The notes under the pieces are model-generated. The model was not told the origin of the DNA, made no database searches, and saw nothing but the letters and a program-made list of their open reading frames with translations. Positions 38,324-47,575 of a DNA stretch of 64,000 nt are shown one piece after another; position 1 is the first letter of the stretch, and every line of letters starts with the position of its first letter. The position numbers were made by a program, and so were the translations under genes. Source of the DNA: Arthrobacter sp. PsM3 (GTDB lineage: Bacteria > Actinomycetota > Actinomycetes > Actinomycetales > Micrococcaceae); the NCBI RefSeq assembly GCF_030433895.1, contig NZ_JARUXE010000019.1, positions 1 through 64,000 on the forward strand, read 5' to 3'.

Positions 38324-40027
38324 TTGAAACTTGAACTCAAGGGGATCACCAAACGCTTCGGCTCCCTGGTAGCCAACGATCACATCGATGTGGTTGTTGA
38401 GCCCGGGCAGATTCACTGTCTGCTCGGCGAAAATGGCGCGGGTAAGTCCACGCTGATGAACGTCCTGTACGGGCTGTACGAGCCCACCGAGGGCCAGATC
38501 CTCGTCGACGACAAACCCGTCACCTTCCGCGGCCCGGGCGACGCCATGGCCGCGGGCATCGGCATGGTGCACCAGCACTTCATGCTGATCCCCGTCTTTA
38601 CGGTTGCCGAGAATGTCGCCCTGGGGGCGGAAACCACCAAAGCCGGAGGATTCCTCAACCTGGATGACACCCGCCGGAAGATCCAGGAGATCTCCGACCG
38701 GTACGGCTTCGACGTCGACCCCGACGCGCTGATCGAGGACCTGCCGGTGGGGGTGCAGCAGCGGGTGGAAATCATCAAGGCCCTCGTCCGCGACGCCAAG
38801 GTGCTCATCCTCGACGAGCCCACGGCGGTGCTCACCCCGCAGGACACCGATGAGCTGCTGGATATCATGCGCCAGCTCAAGAGCCATGGCACCTCGATCG
38901 TCTTCATTTCGCACAAGCTCCGCGAGGTCAAGGCAGTTTCCGACACCATCACCGTGATCCGGCGGGGCAAGGTGGTCGGCACTGCCGATCCCGGCGCCTC
39001 GACGACGGAACTGGCCTCCATGATGGTGGGCCGCGCCGTGAACCTGACCCTGGACAAGGCCCCGGCCACGCCCCAGGAAACCACCTTCGAAGTCAAGGGC
39101 CTCACCGTGATCGCGCCCAGCGGCCAGCACGTTGTGGACGGCATCAGCTTCGACATCGCCCGCGGCGAGATCCTCGCCATCGCCGGCGTCCAGGGCAACG
39201 GCCAGACGGAACTGACCGAGGCCATTCTGGGCCTCCAGGACCGCGTCCACGGATCCATCCTGCTCGACGGCGAGGAACTCCTGGGCCGCAGCGTCAAGGA
39301 AGTCCTCAACGCCGGCGTCGGCTTCGTGCCGGAAGACCGCTCCGTCGACGGGCTGATCGGTACCTTCTCGATCGCCGAAAACCTGATCCTGGACCGCTAT
39401 GACCAGGCCCCGTTCGCCAAGGGCATCAGCATGAGCCCGGCCAAGGTCCTGGAGAACGCCAAGACCAGGATCGATGAGTTCGACGTACGCACCCCGTCAG
39501 GTTCGCTGGCGGCCGGCACCCTCTCCGGCGGCAACCAGCAGAAATTAGTGATGGCCCGGGAGCTCTCCCGGCCGCTGCGGCTCTTCATCGCGTCCCAGCC
39601 CACCCGCGGCGTGGACGTCGGATCCATCGAGTTCCTGCACAAGCGCATTGTCGCAGAGCGCGACCACGGCACCCCGGTGATGATCGTCTCCACCGAACTG
39701 GACGAGGTGATTGACCTCGCCGACCGGATCGCCGTCCTCTATAAGGGCAAACTCGTCGGCATCGTCCCGGCCGGCACCGGGCGCGGCGTCCTCGGCCTGA
39801 TGATGGCCGGACTGTCCCCGGAGGACGCCCACGGCGACGCCGCCGGCAGCCACCCGGCACCGCCCACGGCGGGCACCACCGCGGGAAGCCCCGCGGAAAC
39901 ACCCGCAGGAAGCCCCGCCGAACCGCAGTCGGGAAGCCCCGCCGCACCCCAAGCAACGAAGCAAGCGCCCGCCGCCCAGCCCGTGCAGGAGTCCCGCTCC
40001 GGCGCCGTAGGAGACGACCATGAGTGA
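38324..40027 (+). CDS. nucleoside ABC transporter ATPase, two fused domains
   Basis: A 567-residue protein starting at the TTG of LKLELKGITKRFG; more upstream in-frame starts add no domain sequence. Domain one has Walker [10 protein letters not shown] (35-43) and Walker [13 protein letters not shown]. Domain two has GVQGNGQTE as a degenerate P-loop and [14 protein letters not shown] as signature. About 55 C-terminal residues are a Pro/Ala/Gly/Ser tail with GSPAE-like repeats, which is unusual for this family. It powers the nucleoside importer with the next two permeases. Confidence 0.9.
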   Translation: MKLELKGITKRFGSLVANDHIDVVVEPGQIHCLLGENGAGKSTLMNVLYGLYEPTEGQILVDDKPVTFRGPGDAMAAGIGMVHQHFMLIPVFTVAENVALGAETTKAGGFLNLDDTRRKIQEISDRYGFDVDPDALIEDLPVGVQQRVEIIKALVRDAKVLILDEPTAVLTPQDTDELLDIMRQLKSHGTSIVFISHKLREVKAVSDTITVIRRGKVVGTADPGASTTELASMMVGRAVNLTLDKAPATPQETTFEVKGLTVIAPSGQHVVDGISFDIARGEILAIAGVQGNGQTELTEAILGLQDRVHGSILLDGEELLGRSVKEVLNAGVGFVPEDRSVDGLIGTFSIAENLILDRYDQAPFAKGISMSPAKVLENAKTRIDEFDVRTPSGSLAAGTLSGGNQQKLVMARELSRPLRLFIASQPTRGVDVGSIEFLHKRIVAERDHGTPVMIVSTELDEVIDLADRIAVLYKGKLVGIVPAGTGRGVLGLMMAGLSPEDAHGDAAGSHPAPPTAGTTAGSPAETPAGSPAEPQSGSPAAPQATKQAPAAQPVQESRSGAVGDDHE

Positions 40028-41462
40028 GAACAACGAGCCGCGAGGCACGGCCGAACCGGACCCGGACCGGATTCCGGCAGCGCAGTCCCCGAAATCGCTG
40101 GCCACGGACGCGGACAGGGTACCGGACGTGGACGCGGAAATTGAAACGCCCGACGCGGAGGACACCGCCTTTGTCACCGCGCTGGACACCGCGGGCGGAG
40201 CGATGCAGCCGTCGGCGGTTCCGGTCTCGGCCCAGAGCGGAACCCTCCCCGGCGCCGAGGAGCCGGACTCGGTGCTGCGCAAGATCTTCACCGGCAACGG
40301 CGTGGTGACCATCCTGGCCGTCCTCCTCGCCCTGATCCTGGGCGGACTGCTCATTGCCAGCACGGACAAGGTGGTCGCGGCCACGTCAACTTACTTCTTC
40401 GCCCGGCCGGCCGATTTCCTGTCCGCCGTCTGGTCGGCCGCCACCGGCTCCTACGTCGCGCTCTTCCAGGGCTCGGTCTTCAACCCGCGGGGGAGCGGCG
40501 TGGGCGGACAATTCGCCCCGTTGATGGAGACCCTCACCATCGCCACCCCGCTGATCACCGCCGGCCTCGGCGTCGCCCTGGCCTTCCGCGCGGGCCTGTT
40601 CAACATCGGTGCCCAGGGCCAGATCATCATGGCCGGCATCCTGGCCTCGTGGGTGGGCTTCGCCCTGCACCTGCCGGTGGGTCTCCACCTGCTGCTGGTC
40701 CTGCTCGCAGGCGTCATCGGCGGCGCCGTCTGGGGCGGCCTGGTGGGCGTGCTCAAAGCCAGGACCGGGGCCCATGAGGTCATCCTGACCATCATGTTCA
40801 ACTACATCGCCCTCTACTTCGTCCGGTACCTCCTCGATTCGGAGGCGTTCCAGCGGCCGGGCGAGACCACCCCGATCTCCCCGATCCTGGACCCGACGGC
40901 CGTGTACCCGCAGATCTTCGGCAGCCAGTACCGGCTGCACATCGGCTTCCTGCTGGCCATCGCCGCGACAGTGTTCGTCTCGTGGCTGCTGAACCGCTCG
41001 ACCATCGGCTTTGAGTTCCGCGCCGTCGGGGCCAACCCCAAAGCGGCCCTGACCGCCGGCATCAACGTACCCCGCGCCACCATCCTGGTGATGGCCATCG
41101 CCGGCGGCCTGGCCGGTCTGGCCGGCGTCGCGCAGGTGGCAGGGACCGAAAAGGTCCTCACCGACGGTGTCGCGGCGACCTACGGTTTTGACGCCATCAC
41201 CGTCGCGCTGCTGGGACGTTCGACGCCGTGGGGCACCTTCGCCGCCGGTGTGCTGTTCGGCGCCTTCCGCGCCGGCGCGGTCCAGATGCAGATCCAGACC
41301 GGGACTCCGATCGACATCGTCCTGGTGGTCCAGTCGCTGATCGTGCTGTTCATCGCGGCGCCGCCCCTGGTCCGGGCGATCTTCGGACTCAACCCGCGCA
41401 AGAAGAAGGCCGCAACCGGCGGCAAGTCCCAGAAGGCAGCAACCACCGGAGGTGCAGCATGA
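40020..41462 (+). CDS. nucleoside ABC transporter permease, first subunit
   Basis: A 480-residue membrane protein. A hydrophilic acidic N-terminal stretch of about 90 residues precedes roughly nine helices. Blocks such as FRAGLFNIGAQGQIIMAG and FRAVGANPKAALTAGINV are typical of NupP/YufP-type nucleoside permeases. It overlaps the ATPase by 8 bases and the second permease by 4. Confidence 0.9.
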   Translation: MSENNEPRGTAEPDPDRIPAAQSPKSLATDADRVPDVDAEIETPDAEDTAFVTALDTAGGAMQPSAVPVSAQSGTLPGAEEPDSVLRKIFTGNGVVTILAVLLALILGGLLIASTDKVVAATSTYFFARPADFLSAVWSAATGSYVALFQGSVFNPRGSGVGGQFAPLMETLTIATPLITAGLGVALAFRAGLFNIGAQGQIIMAGILASWVGFALHLPVGLHLLLVLLAGVIGGAVWGGLVGVLKARTGAHEVILTIMFNYIALYFVRYLLDSEAFQRPGETTPISPILDPTAVYPQIFGSQYRLHIGFLLAIAATVFVSWLLNRSTIGFEFRAVGANPKAALTAGINVPRATILVMAIAGGLAGLAGVAQVAGTEKVLTDGVAATYGFDAITVALLGRSTPWGTFAAGVLFGAFRAGAVQMQIQTGTPIDIVLVVQSLIVLFIAAPPLVRAIFGLNPRKKKAATGGKSQKAATTGGAA

Positions 41463-42799
41463 GCACAACAGCAGCAACCTCTCCCGTTCCGGGAAAACCC
41501 CTCAAGCCACAGCAGGGGCCAACGCACCCTGACAGGAACCACAAACCGGCGGTGTCCGCCAAGCCCGTCACCTGGAAGCTGCCGGTGACGCTGCTGGTGC
41601 TGGCCGTCGTCGCGTTCATCGTCTTTGGCCTGCTGGGCCCCCATGGGACTGCCAAGTTCGGCATTTCCTCCGGCGGGGACTTCTTCCAGCTGCCCGCGAT
41701 CGAAGTGCCCGCCTACCTCGCCGGCATAGTGCTTTCCGTGATCATGCTGGGCCTCGCCGGCTACGCCATGTTCCTCAAGACGAAAAACGTCCGTCCGCCC
41801 CGCTGGCTGCCGGTCATCTTTACGGTCCTCTTTGTGGTGTCCTTCCTGATCTGGGTCGTCGGCGGCGCCAGGACCCCCAGCATCTCGCTGGCCGGCCTCA
41901 TCGCCGGCTCCGTGACCCTGGCTGTGCCGATTGTTTTTGGCTCCTTGTCCGGTGTCCTGTGCGAACGCGCCGGCGTCGTGAACATCGCCATCGAAGGCCA
42001 GCTCCTGGGCGGTGCCTTCACGGCAGCGATCGTGGCCAGCCTGACGGACAACCCGTACCTCGGCCTGCTCGCGGCGGCCGTCGCAGGCGCCCTCGTGTCC
42101 ATGGTCCTGGCGGTGTTCAGCATCAAGTACGTGGTCAACCAGATCATCGTCGGTGTGGTGCTCAACGTCCTGATCTCGGGCCTCACGGGGTTCCTGTTTA
42201 GCACCGTGATGCAGGCCAATAAGGAAATGTTCAACTCGCCGGGCCGGCTTCCCATCATCGAAATCCCGGTCCTGTCCAGCATCCCTGTCCTCGGCCCCAT
42301 CCTCTTCAAGCAGTCCGTGGTGGGCTACCTGATGTACGTGGCCGTGATTGTGGTGTGGATCGGGCTGTTCAAGACGAAGTGGGGCCTGCGCGTCCGCGCC
42401 GTGGGCGAGCACCCGCAGGCCGCTGACACGCTCGGCATCAAGGTCAACGCGACCCGGTTCTGGAACGTCACCCTGGGCGGCGCCGTCGCCGGGATCGGCG
42501 GATCGTTCTTCACGCTGGTGGCGATCGACAGCTTCACCAAGGAGATCTCCGGCGGCCGCGGCTTCATCGCCCTCGCCGCGATGATCCTGGGGCGCTGGAA
42601 TCCGATCGGGGCGTTCTTCGCCGCGCTGCTGTTCGGCTTCGCCGACAACCTGCAAAGCATTGTGACAATCATCGGCACCCCGGTGCCGAGCCAGTTCATG
42701 GCCATGCTGCCCTACCTCGTGACCGTGTTTGCCGTCGCCGGACTCGTCGGCCGGTCCCGGCCACCGGCCGCGGACGGCATACCGTACGTGAAGGGTTGA
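41459..42799 (+). CDS. nucleoside ABC transporter permease, second subunit
   Basis: A 446-residue membrane protein. The conserved CERAGVVNIAIEGQLLGGAFT and LRVRAVGEHPQAADTLGIKV match NupQ/YufQ permeases. The ATG at 41459 has GGAGG ahead and overlaps the previous stop. An N-terminal extension of about 35 residues is Pro/Lys-rich. It is followed after 2 bases by cytidine deaminase, linking uptake to salvage. Confidence 0.9.
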   Translation: MSTTAATSPVPGKPLKPQQGPTHPDRNHKPAVSAKPVTWKLPVTLLVLAVVAFIVFGLLGPHGTAKFGISSGGDFFQLPAIEVPAYLAGIVLSVIMLGLAGYAMFLKTKNVRPPRWLPVIFTVLFVVSFLIWVVGGARTPSISLAGLIAGSVTLAVPIVFGSLSGVLCERAGVVNIAIEGQLLGGAFTAAIVASLTDNPYLGLLAAAVAGALVSMVLAVFSIKYVVNQIIVGVVLNVLISGLTGFLFSTVMQANKEMFNSPGRLPIIEIPVLSSIPVLGPILFKQSVVGYLMYVAVIVVWIGLFKTKWGLRVRAVGEHPQAADTLGIKVNATRFWNVTLGGAVAGIGGSFFTLVAIDSFTKEISGGRGFIALAAMILGRWNPIGAFFAALLFGFADNLQSIVTIIGTPVPSQFMAMLPYLVTVFAVAGLVGRSRPPAADGIPYVKG

Positions 42800-42801
42800 C
42801 C

Positions 42802-43206
42802 ATGGGAAGCACCACCGTCGACTGGGTAGCCCTCGAAGCCGCCGCGGCCGCCGCCATGAAGAATGCCTATGCGCCGTATTCGAAGTTCGCGGTGGGGGCT
42901 GCTGCCCTCACCGCGGACGGCCGGATCGTGAGCGGCTGCAATGTCGAAAACGCCAGCTACGGGTTGACCCTGTGCGCCGAGTGCGCGCTGGTGGGCAACC
43001 TGCACATGACCGGAGGCGGCCTGCTCCGCGCCTTCTACTGTGTCGATGCCGGTGGCAACGTCCTCATGCCCTGCGGCCGCTGCCGGCAGCTGCTCTACGA
43101 ATTCCGGGCTCCCGACATGGAGCTCATGACCACCCAGGGGATCAAGACCATGGACCAGGTCCTTCCCGATGCCTTTGGCCCCCAACACCTGGAGGAACCC
43201 CGGTGA
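42802..43206 (+). CDS. cdd: cytidine deaminase
   Basis: A 134-residue zinc enzyme that deaminates cytidine and deoxycytidine to uridine forms. Zinc ligands and the catalytic Glu are clear: Cys58-Ala-Glu60 in LCAECALV, and Cys91 and Cys94 in PCGRCRQ. The ATG at 42802 has AAGGG seven bases upstream; a TTG at 42796 overlapping the permease stop is also possible. The end overlaps deoA by four bases. Confidence 0.93.
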   Translation: MGSTTVDWVALEAAAAAAMKNAYAPYSKFAVGAAALTADGRIVSGCNVENASYGLTLCAECALVGNLHMTGGGLLRAFYCVDAGGNVLMPCGRCRQLLYEFRAPDMELMTTQGIKTMDQVLPDAFGPQHLEEPR

Positions 43207-44525
43207 CACCAACCCCGAACAAGACCGAAGCGTTCGACGCCGTCGACATCATCCGTATCAAGCGGGACAAGGGAGTGCTCAGCCCCGCCCAGATCGACTG
43301 GACGATCGACGCGTACACCCGCGGAGCGATCGCCGACGAGCAGATGGCCGCCCTGAACATGGCGATCCTGCTCAACGGCATGGACCGGGCCGAGATCTCG
43401 CGCTGGACGGCAGCCATGATCGCGTCCGGTGAACGGATGGACTTCTCCAGCCTGCGCCGCCCCGACGGCAGTGTTAAGCCCACCTCCGACAAGCACTCCA
43501 CCGGCGGCGTCGGGGACAAGATCACGCTGCCGCTGGCACCGCTGGTGGCGGTCTTCGGCGTAGCTGTTCCGCAGCTCTCCGGCCGCGGCCTCGGCCACAC
43601 CGGAGGCACCCTGGACAAGCTCGAATCGATCCCGGGCTGGCGCGCGGCGCTGAGCAACGAGGAAATGCTGGCGCAGCTCCAGGATGTCGGCGCGGTCATC
43701 TGCGCCGCCGGCGCCGGACTCGCCCCGGCCGACAAGAAGCTCTACGCCCTCCGGGACGTCACGGGAACGGTCGAGGCCATCCCGCTGATCGCGTCCTCGA
43801 TCATGAGCAAGAAGATCGCCGAAGGCACCGGTTCGCTGGTGCTGGACGTCAAGGTCGGCAGCGGCGCCTTCATGAAGGACGAGGCACGCGCCCGCGAACT
43901 CGCCGAGACCATGGTGGCCCTGGGCAAAGACGCCGGGGTCAACACCGTGGCCCTGCTGACCAACATGAACATGCCGCTGGGACTCACCGCAGGCAACGCG
44001 ATCGAGGTCGAGGAATCGGTGGAGGTGCTGGCCGGCGGGGGTCCGGAAGACGTCGTCGAACTCACCGTCCGGCTCGCCGAGGAGATGCTGGCCTGCGCCG
44101 GCGTCCACGACGCCGATCCCCGGGCCGCGCTCCGGGACGGCCGCGCCATGGACGTCTGGAACCGCATGATCGAAGCGCAGGGCGGGGACCCGCGCGCCAA
44201 GCTTCCCGTCGCCAGGGAATCCGAGGTCATCTACGCGCCGGCCGACGGCGTGCTGGTGGAACTCGACGCGATGGCCGTCGGCGTCGCCGCCTGGCGGCTC
44301 GGCGCCGGACGCGCCCGCAAGGAAGACCAGGTCCAGGCCGGCGCCGGGGTGCGGATGCACGCCAAGCCGGGCGCCCTGGTCCGGGCCGGCGAGCCGCTCA
44401 TGACCCTCCTGACGGATACCCCGGAGAGGTTCGAGCGGGCCAAGGCAGCGCTGGAGCACGCCGTGGTGATTGCCCCGGAAGGCTCCCGCCCCGCGCAGCA
44501 GCTCATCATCGACCGGATCGCCTGA
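43203..44525 (+). CDS. deoA: thymidine phosphorylase
   Basis: A 440-residue enzyme that splits thymidine and deoxyuridine with phosphate. Motifs are KHSTGGVGDKITLPLAP, the family signature SGRGLGHTGGTLDKLESIPG, and DVKVGSGAFMK. Its GTG overlaps the cdd stop (GTGA). It ends the nucleoside uptake and salvage operon. Confidence 0.94.
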   Translation: MTPTPNKTEAFDAVDIIRIKRDKGVLSPAQIDWTIDAYTRGAIADEQMAALNMAILLNGMDRAEISRWTAAMIASGERMDFSSLRRPDGSVKPTSDKHSTGGVGDKITLPLAPLVAVFGVAVPQLSGRGLGHTGGTLDKLESIPGWRAALSNEEMLAQLQDVGAVICAAGAGLAPADKKLYALRDVTGTVEAIPLIASSIMSKKIAEGTGSLVLDVKVGSGAFMKDEARARELAETMVALGKDAGVNTVALLTNMNMPLGLTAGNAIEVEESVEVLAGGGPEDVVELTVRLAEEMLACAGVHDADPRAALRDGRAMDVWNRMIEAQGGDPRAKLPVARESEVIYAPADGVLVELDAMAVGVAAWRLGAGRARKEDQVQAGAGVRMHAKPGALVRAGEPLMTLLTDTPERFERAKAALEHAVVIAPEGSRPAQQLIIDRIA

Positions 44526-44527
44526 TT

Positions 44528-44592
44528 CCCCCGTTGCCCTATCACTTTTGGTGCCCAACCGTCCGGTTTGACCGCCACAAGTGATAGGGCAA
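44528..44592. repeat. REP-like palindromic element, copy 2
   Basis: Arms TTGCCCTATCACTT (44534-44547) and AAGTGATAGGGCAA (44579-44592) pair perfectly around a 31-base middle. The first 20 bases (44528-44547) are identical to the left end of the 70-base palindrome at 16064, although the inner part differs. It begins 2 bases after the deoA stop. Confidence 0.82.
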
Positions 44593-44657
44593 GCTGCGGC
44601 GCGGGCCCCGCAGTACACTGGCACGACAGCCGTCCACCCGTTGTTTGTTAGGAAACC

Positions 44658-45293
44658 GTGCAGGCAATCAACGACTTCATCCTGGCCGCCGCAGGGCAAC
44701 CCTGGGTGCTCCTCCTCGTGTTCGTGTGCTGCGTGATTGACGGTTTCTTCCCGCCCATTCCGAGCGAATCCGTGGTGGTCGGACTCGCCGCAGTAGCCGC
44801 CACCGCCGACATCCCCAACCCGGCCCTGCTGGCAGCGACGGCCGCGGCGGGCGCCTTCCTTGGCGACAACATCGCGTACCTCCTCGGCCGGGGCGCCGGC
44901 ACGCAGCGCTGGGCCTGGATGCGTGGCCCGCGCATGCAGCGGGCCTTCCGCTGGGCCGGGACCGAGCTGCGCAAACGCCCGGCCTCCCTGATCCTCGTGG
45001 CACGCTTCGTCCCGATCGGCCGGGTGGCGGTCAACCTCACGGCCGGCGCCACAAATTTCCAGCGGTCACGCTTCGTCGGGCTGACCGTGCTTTCCGCAGT
45101 GCTGTGGGCCGGCTATTCCGTCGCGATCGGCCTCTTCTTCGGCCAGTGGTTCGAAGAGAACCACCTGCTCGGCGTCATCGTCGCCGTCATCTGCGCGATC
45201 GGCCTGGGCCTCCTGGTGGACCGCGTCATCGGCAGGCTGCGCCGGCCGCTGCCGGAAGCGGCCGAACAGCCCGCCCCGCCGGCGGAGCCCTAA
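44658..45293 (+). CDS. DedA family membrane protein, first of two
   Basis: A 211-residue protein of the DedA/VTT family with about five hydrophobic segments. The motifs DGFFPPIPSES near the first re-entrant loop and FVPIGRVAVNLTAG (the RxPxGR-type block) are family hallmarks. DedA proteins act in lipid scrambling (undecaprenyl phosphate or phospholipid recycling) and membrane homeostasis. The GTG at 44658 has AGGAAA ahead. A DedA paralogue follows after 106 bases. Confidence 0.88.
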   Translation: MQAINDFILAAAGQPWVLLLVFVCCVIDGFFPPIPSESVVVGLAAVAATADIPNPALLAATAAAGAFLGDNIAYLLGRGAGTQRWAWMRGPRMQRAFRWAGTELRKRPASLILVARFVPIGRVAVNLTAGATNFQRSRFVGLTVLSAVLWAGYSVAIGLFFGQWFEENHLLGVIVAVICAIGLGLLVDRVIGRLRRPLPEAAEQPAPPAEP

Positions 45294-45399
45294 AACAACG
45301 AGGCCCCGACAAAACGTAAGATTTGTCCGTTGGGAACGTAGCGCCATCCCTTCCGGTCATGGGACACTGAAGAGCGCTTTTCGAAACTTTCCTAGGAGC

Positions 45400-46302
45400 A
45401 TGTCCCGCGTGGAATTTATCAATGAGGCCATCCTCCATGCCGCGGGACAATGGTGGATTTATCCGATCCTCACCGTCTTCTGCTTCATCGACGGTTTTGT
45501 GCCGATTCTGCCCAGCGAAACCCTCATCGTCGCCCTGGGTGCCCTCTCCGTCACCTCCGGCCAGCCGAACATGTGGTTCGTGATGGCCGCGGCCGCCCTC
45601 GGCGCAATCGCGGGCGACAACATGGCCTATCTGCTGGGCCGCCATGTCGGCGTCGAGCGCTTCCGCTGGATGCGCAAACCCAAGGTCCAGCGGGCCCTGA
45701 ACTGGGCACGCTATGAACTCGACAAGCGCGGCGCCATGCTGATTTTCACGGCCCGCTACATCCCGGTTGGACGCGTAGCCGTGAACTGGATCGCCGGCAC
45801 CACCGCCTACCCACGCCGCCGCTTCGTCCTCCTCGACATCATCGCCTCCGTCACGTGGGTCGCCTACTCGGCCGGCGTCGGCATCATCGCCGGGAACTGG
45901 GTCCATGAGCACCCGCTGCTCGGGGTCGGCATCGCCGTCGCCTTTGCCGTCGTCCTTGGCATCGTGATCGACCACGCGCTGACCTGGCTGCACCGCTGGC
46001 GCGACACCCGGGGCGCCGCCGCCGCGGCCGGCCGGGCCGCCGCCATGGCTGCCGAAGCCAAGGCCGCACACACGCACACCGCCTCGTCGACGACACCGGG
46101 GCCCGCCGCGCCCGCGCCTGCCAAGGCCGCGCCCGCCAGGGACCCGCAGCCGGGACCCGAGACCACGGGCGCCGCGCCCGCCGGGCCCACCAAGTCCGGG
46201 CCCACCAACGCCGCTCCCAGCGAGGCCGACGCCGTGCCCCGCCAGGCCGGCACCATGTCATTCCCCGCACAGTTGGCGGCGCCGGCCGACGCCGAGGCCT
46301 GA
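45400..46302 (+). CDS. DedA family membrane protein, second of two, long tail
   Basis: A 300-residue DedA protein. The core (about 1-205) shares the order and motifs of its neighbour: DGFVPILPSET, GDNMAYLLGR and YIPVGRVAVNWIAG. About 90 C-terminal residues form an Ala/Pro/Gly-rich, probably disordered tail absent from the first copy. AGGAGC directly precedes the ATG. The pair looks like an old tandem duplication. Confidence 0.88.
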   Translation: MSRVEFINEAILHAAGQWWIYPILTVFCFIDGFVPILPSETLIVALGALSVTSGQPNMWFVMAAAALGAIAGDNMAYLLGRHVGVERFRWMRKPKVQRALNWARYELDKRGAMLIFTARYIPVGRVAVNWIAGTTAYPRRRFVLLDIIASVTWVAYSAGVGIIAGNWVHEHPLLGVGIAVAFAVVLGIVIDHALTWLHRWRDTRGAAAAAGRAAAMAAEAKAAHTHTASSTTPGPAAPAPAKAAPARDPQPGPETTGAAPAGPTKSGPTNAAPSEADAVPRQAGTMSFPAQLAAPADAEA

Positions 46303-46407
46303 ATCCCCGACCGCCGGGCCGCACAGCCCGCACCACCGGCTGTGGGTCCGCCGCGTCCGCTGTCTGACCGGCTGGCATTGCCGGGCCCCCGACCCTAAGG
46401 TTGGAGC

Positions 46408-47562
46408 GTGACTGAGATAATTCTTGATGCTGCCCCTGACCTCGACTTCGACCTGAAGGGCCTCCCCAAGGTTTCCCTTCACGACCACCTGGACGGCGGA
46501 CTCCGTCCGGCCACCATCATTGAACTTGCCGAGGCTGCGGGACACACCCTGCCCTCCACCGACCCCGTCGCCTTGGGGGAGTGGTTCCGCGAATCCGCCG
46601 ACTCCGGCTCGCTGGTCCGCTACCTTGAGACCTTCGACCACACCATCGCCGTGATGCAGACGAAGGAAGGTCTCTTCCGCGTTGCCAAGGAATTCGTCGA
46701 AGACCTCGCCGACGACGGCGTGGTCTACGGCGAAGTACGCTGGGCCCCGGAGCAGCACCTCCAGCAGGGCCTGAGCCTGGACGACGCCGTCGAGGCCGTG
46801 CAGGCTGGCCTCGACGCCGGCGTCGACGCCGTCGCCGAGACCGGCCGCGACATCCAGGTCGGCCAGCTGATCACCGCGATGCGCCACGCCGAACGCGGCC
46901 AGGAAATCGCCGAGCTGGCCGTCCGCCACCGCAACAACGGCGCCGTCGGCTTCGACATCGCCGGTGCCGAGGACGGCTTCCTGCCGTCCCGTTTCAAGGA
47001 CGCCTTCACCTACCTGGCCCAGCACAACTTCCCGGCTACGGTCCACGCCGGGGAAGCCGCCGGACTCGAAAGCATCCAGTCTGCCCTGGTCGACGGACGC
47101 GCCCTGCGCCTGGGTCACGGCGTCCGGATCGCCGAGGACATCACCGTTGAATTCGAAGACGAAGATGCCGACGCCGAGAGCGATGAGGCCGACGACAACA
47201 TCGGCATGGTTACCCTCGGTGAGCTGGCCAGCTGGGTCCGCGACCGCGGCATCGCGCTGGAGATCTGCCCGTCATCCAATCTGCAGACCGGTGCCGTCGC
47301 CGGCTTCGGCGAGGGAATCGAAAGCCACCCCCTGGACATGCTCTACCAGCTCGGCTTCAACGTCACCATCAACACGGACAACCGGCTCATGAGCGGCGTG
47401 ACCCTCACGGACGAGTTCGAACTGCTGGTCGAGACGTTCGACTACGACCTCGATGACCTGCTAGAGCTGACGCTGAACGCGGCCGAGGCAGCCTTCCTGC
47501 CGCTTGAGGAGAAGGAAGCCCTCGTCGAATACATCAACGAGGCTTACGCCGACCTTGGCTAA
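46408..47562 (+). CDS. add: adenosine deaminase
   Basis: A 384-residue zinc hydrolase. Metal ligands are His25 and His27 (LHDHLDGG), with VHAGEAAG carrying the next His and Glu and a later TDN carrying Asp. An acidic insert of about 17 residues (VEFEDEDADAESDEADDN) sits just after GHGVRIAED, where most bacterial enzymes have a short turn. It deaminates adenosine and deoxyadenosine. The GTG is six bases after TAAGGT, so the mRNA is probably leaderless. It completes the nucleoside salvage run and is followed by mazG. Confidence 0.92.
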   Translation: MTEIILDAAPDLDFDLKGLPKVSLHDHLDGGLRPATIIELAEAAGHTLPSTDPVALGEWFRESADSGSLVRYLETFDHTIAVMQTKEGLFRVAKEFVEDLADDGVVYGEVRWAPEQHLQQGLSLDDAVEAVQAGLDAGVDAVAETGRDIQVGQLITAMRHAERGQEIAELAVRHRNNGAVGFDIAGAEDGFLPSRFKDAFTYLAQHNFPATVHAGEAAGLESIQSALVDGRALRLGHGVRIAEDITVEFEDEDADAESDEADDNIGMVTLGELASWVRDRGIALEICPSSNLQTGAVAGFGEGIESHPLDMLYQLGFNVTINTDNRLMSGVTLTDEFELLVETFDYDLDDLLELTLNAAEAAFLPLEEKEALVEYINEAYADLG

Positions 47563-47575
47563 CGAGGACAACACG

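Noticed and set aside
37021..44525. Possible riboswitch ahead of the nucleoside transporter genes
   Set aside because: The 282-base leader before the BMP lipoprotein has small hairpins but none of the conserved blocks of purine, preQ1 or other riboswitches that I can recognise.
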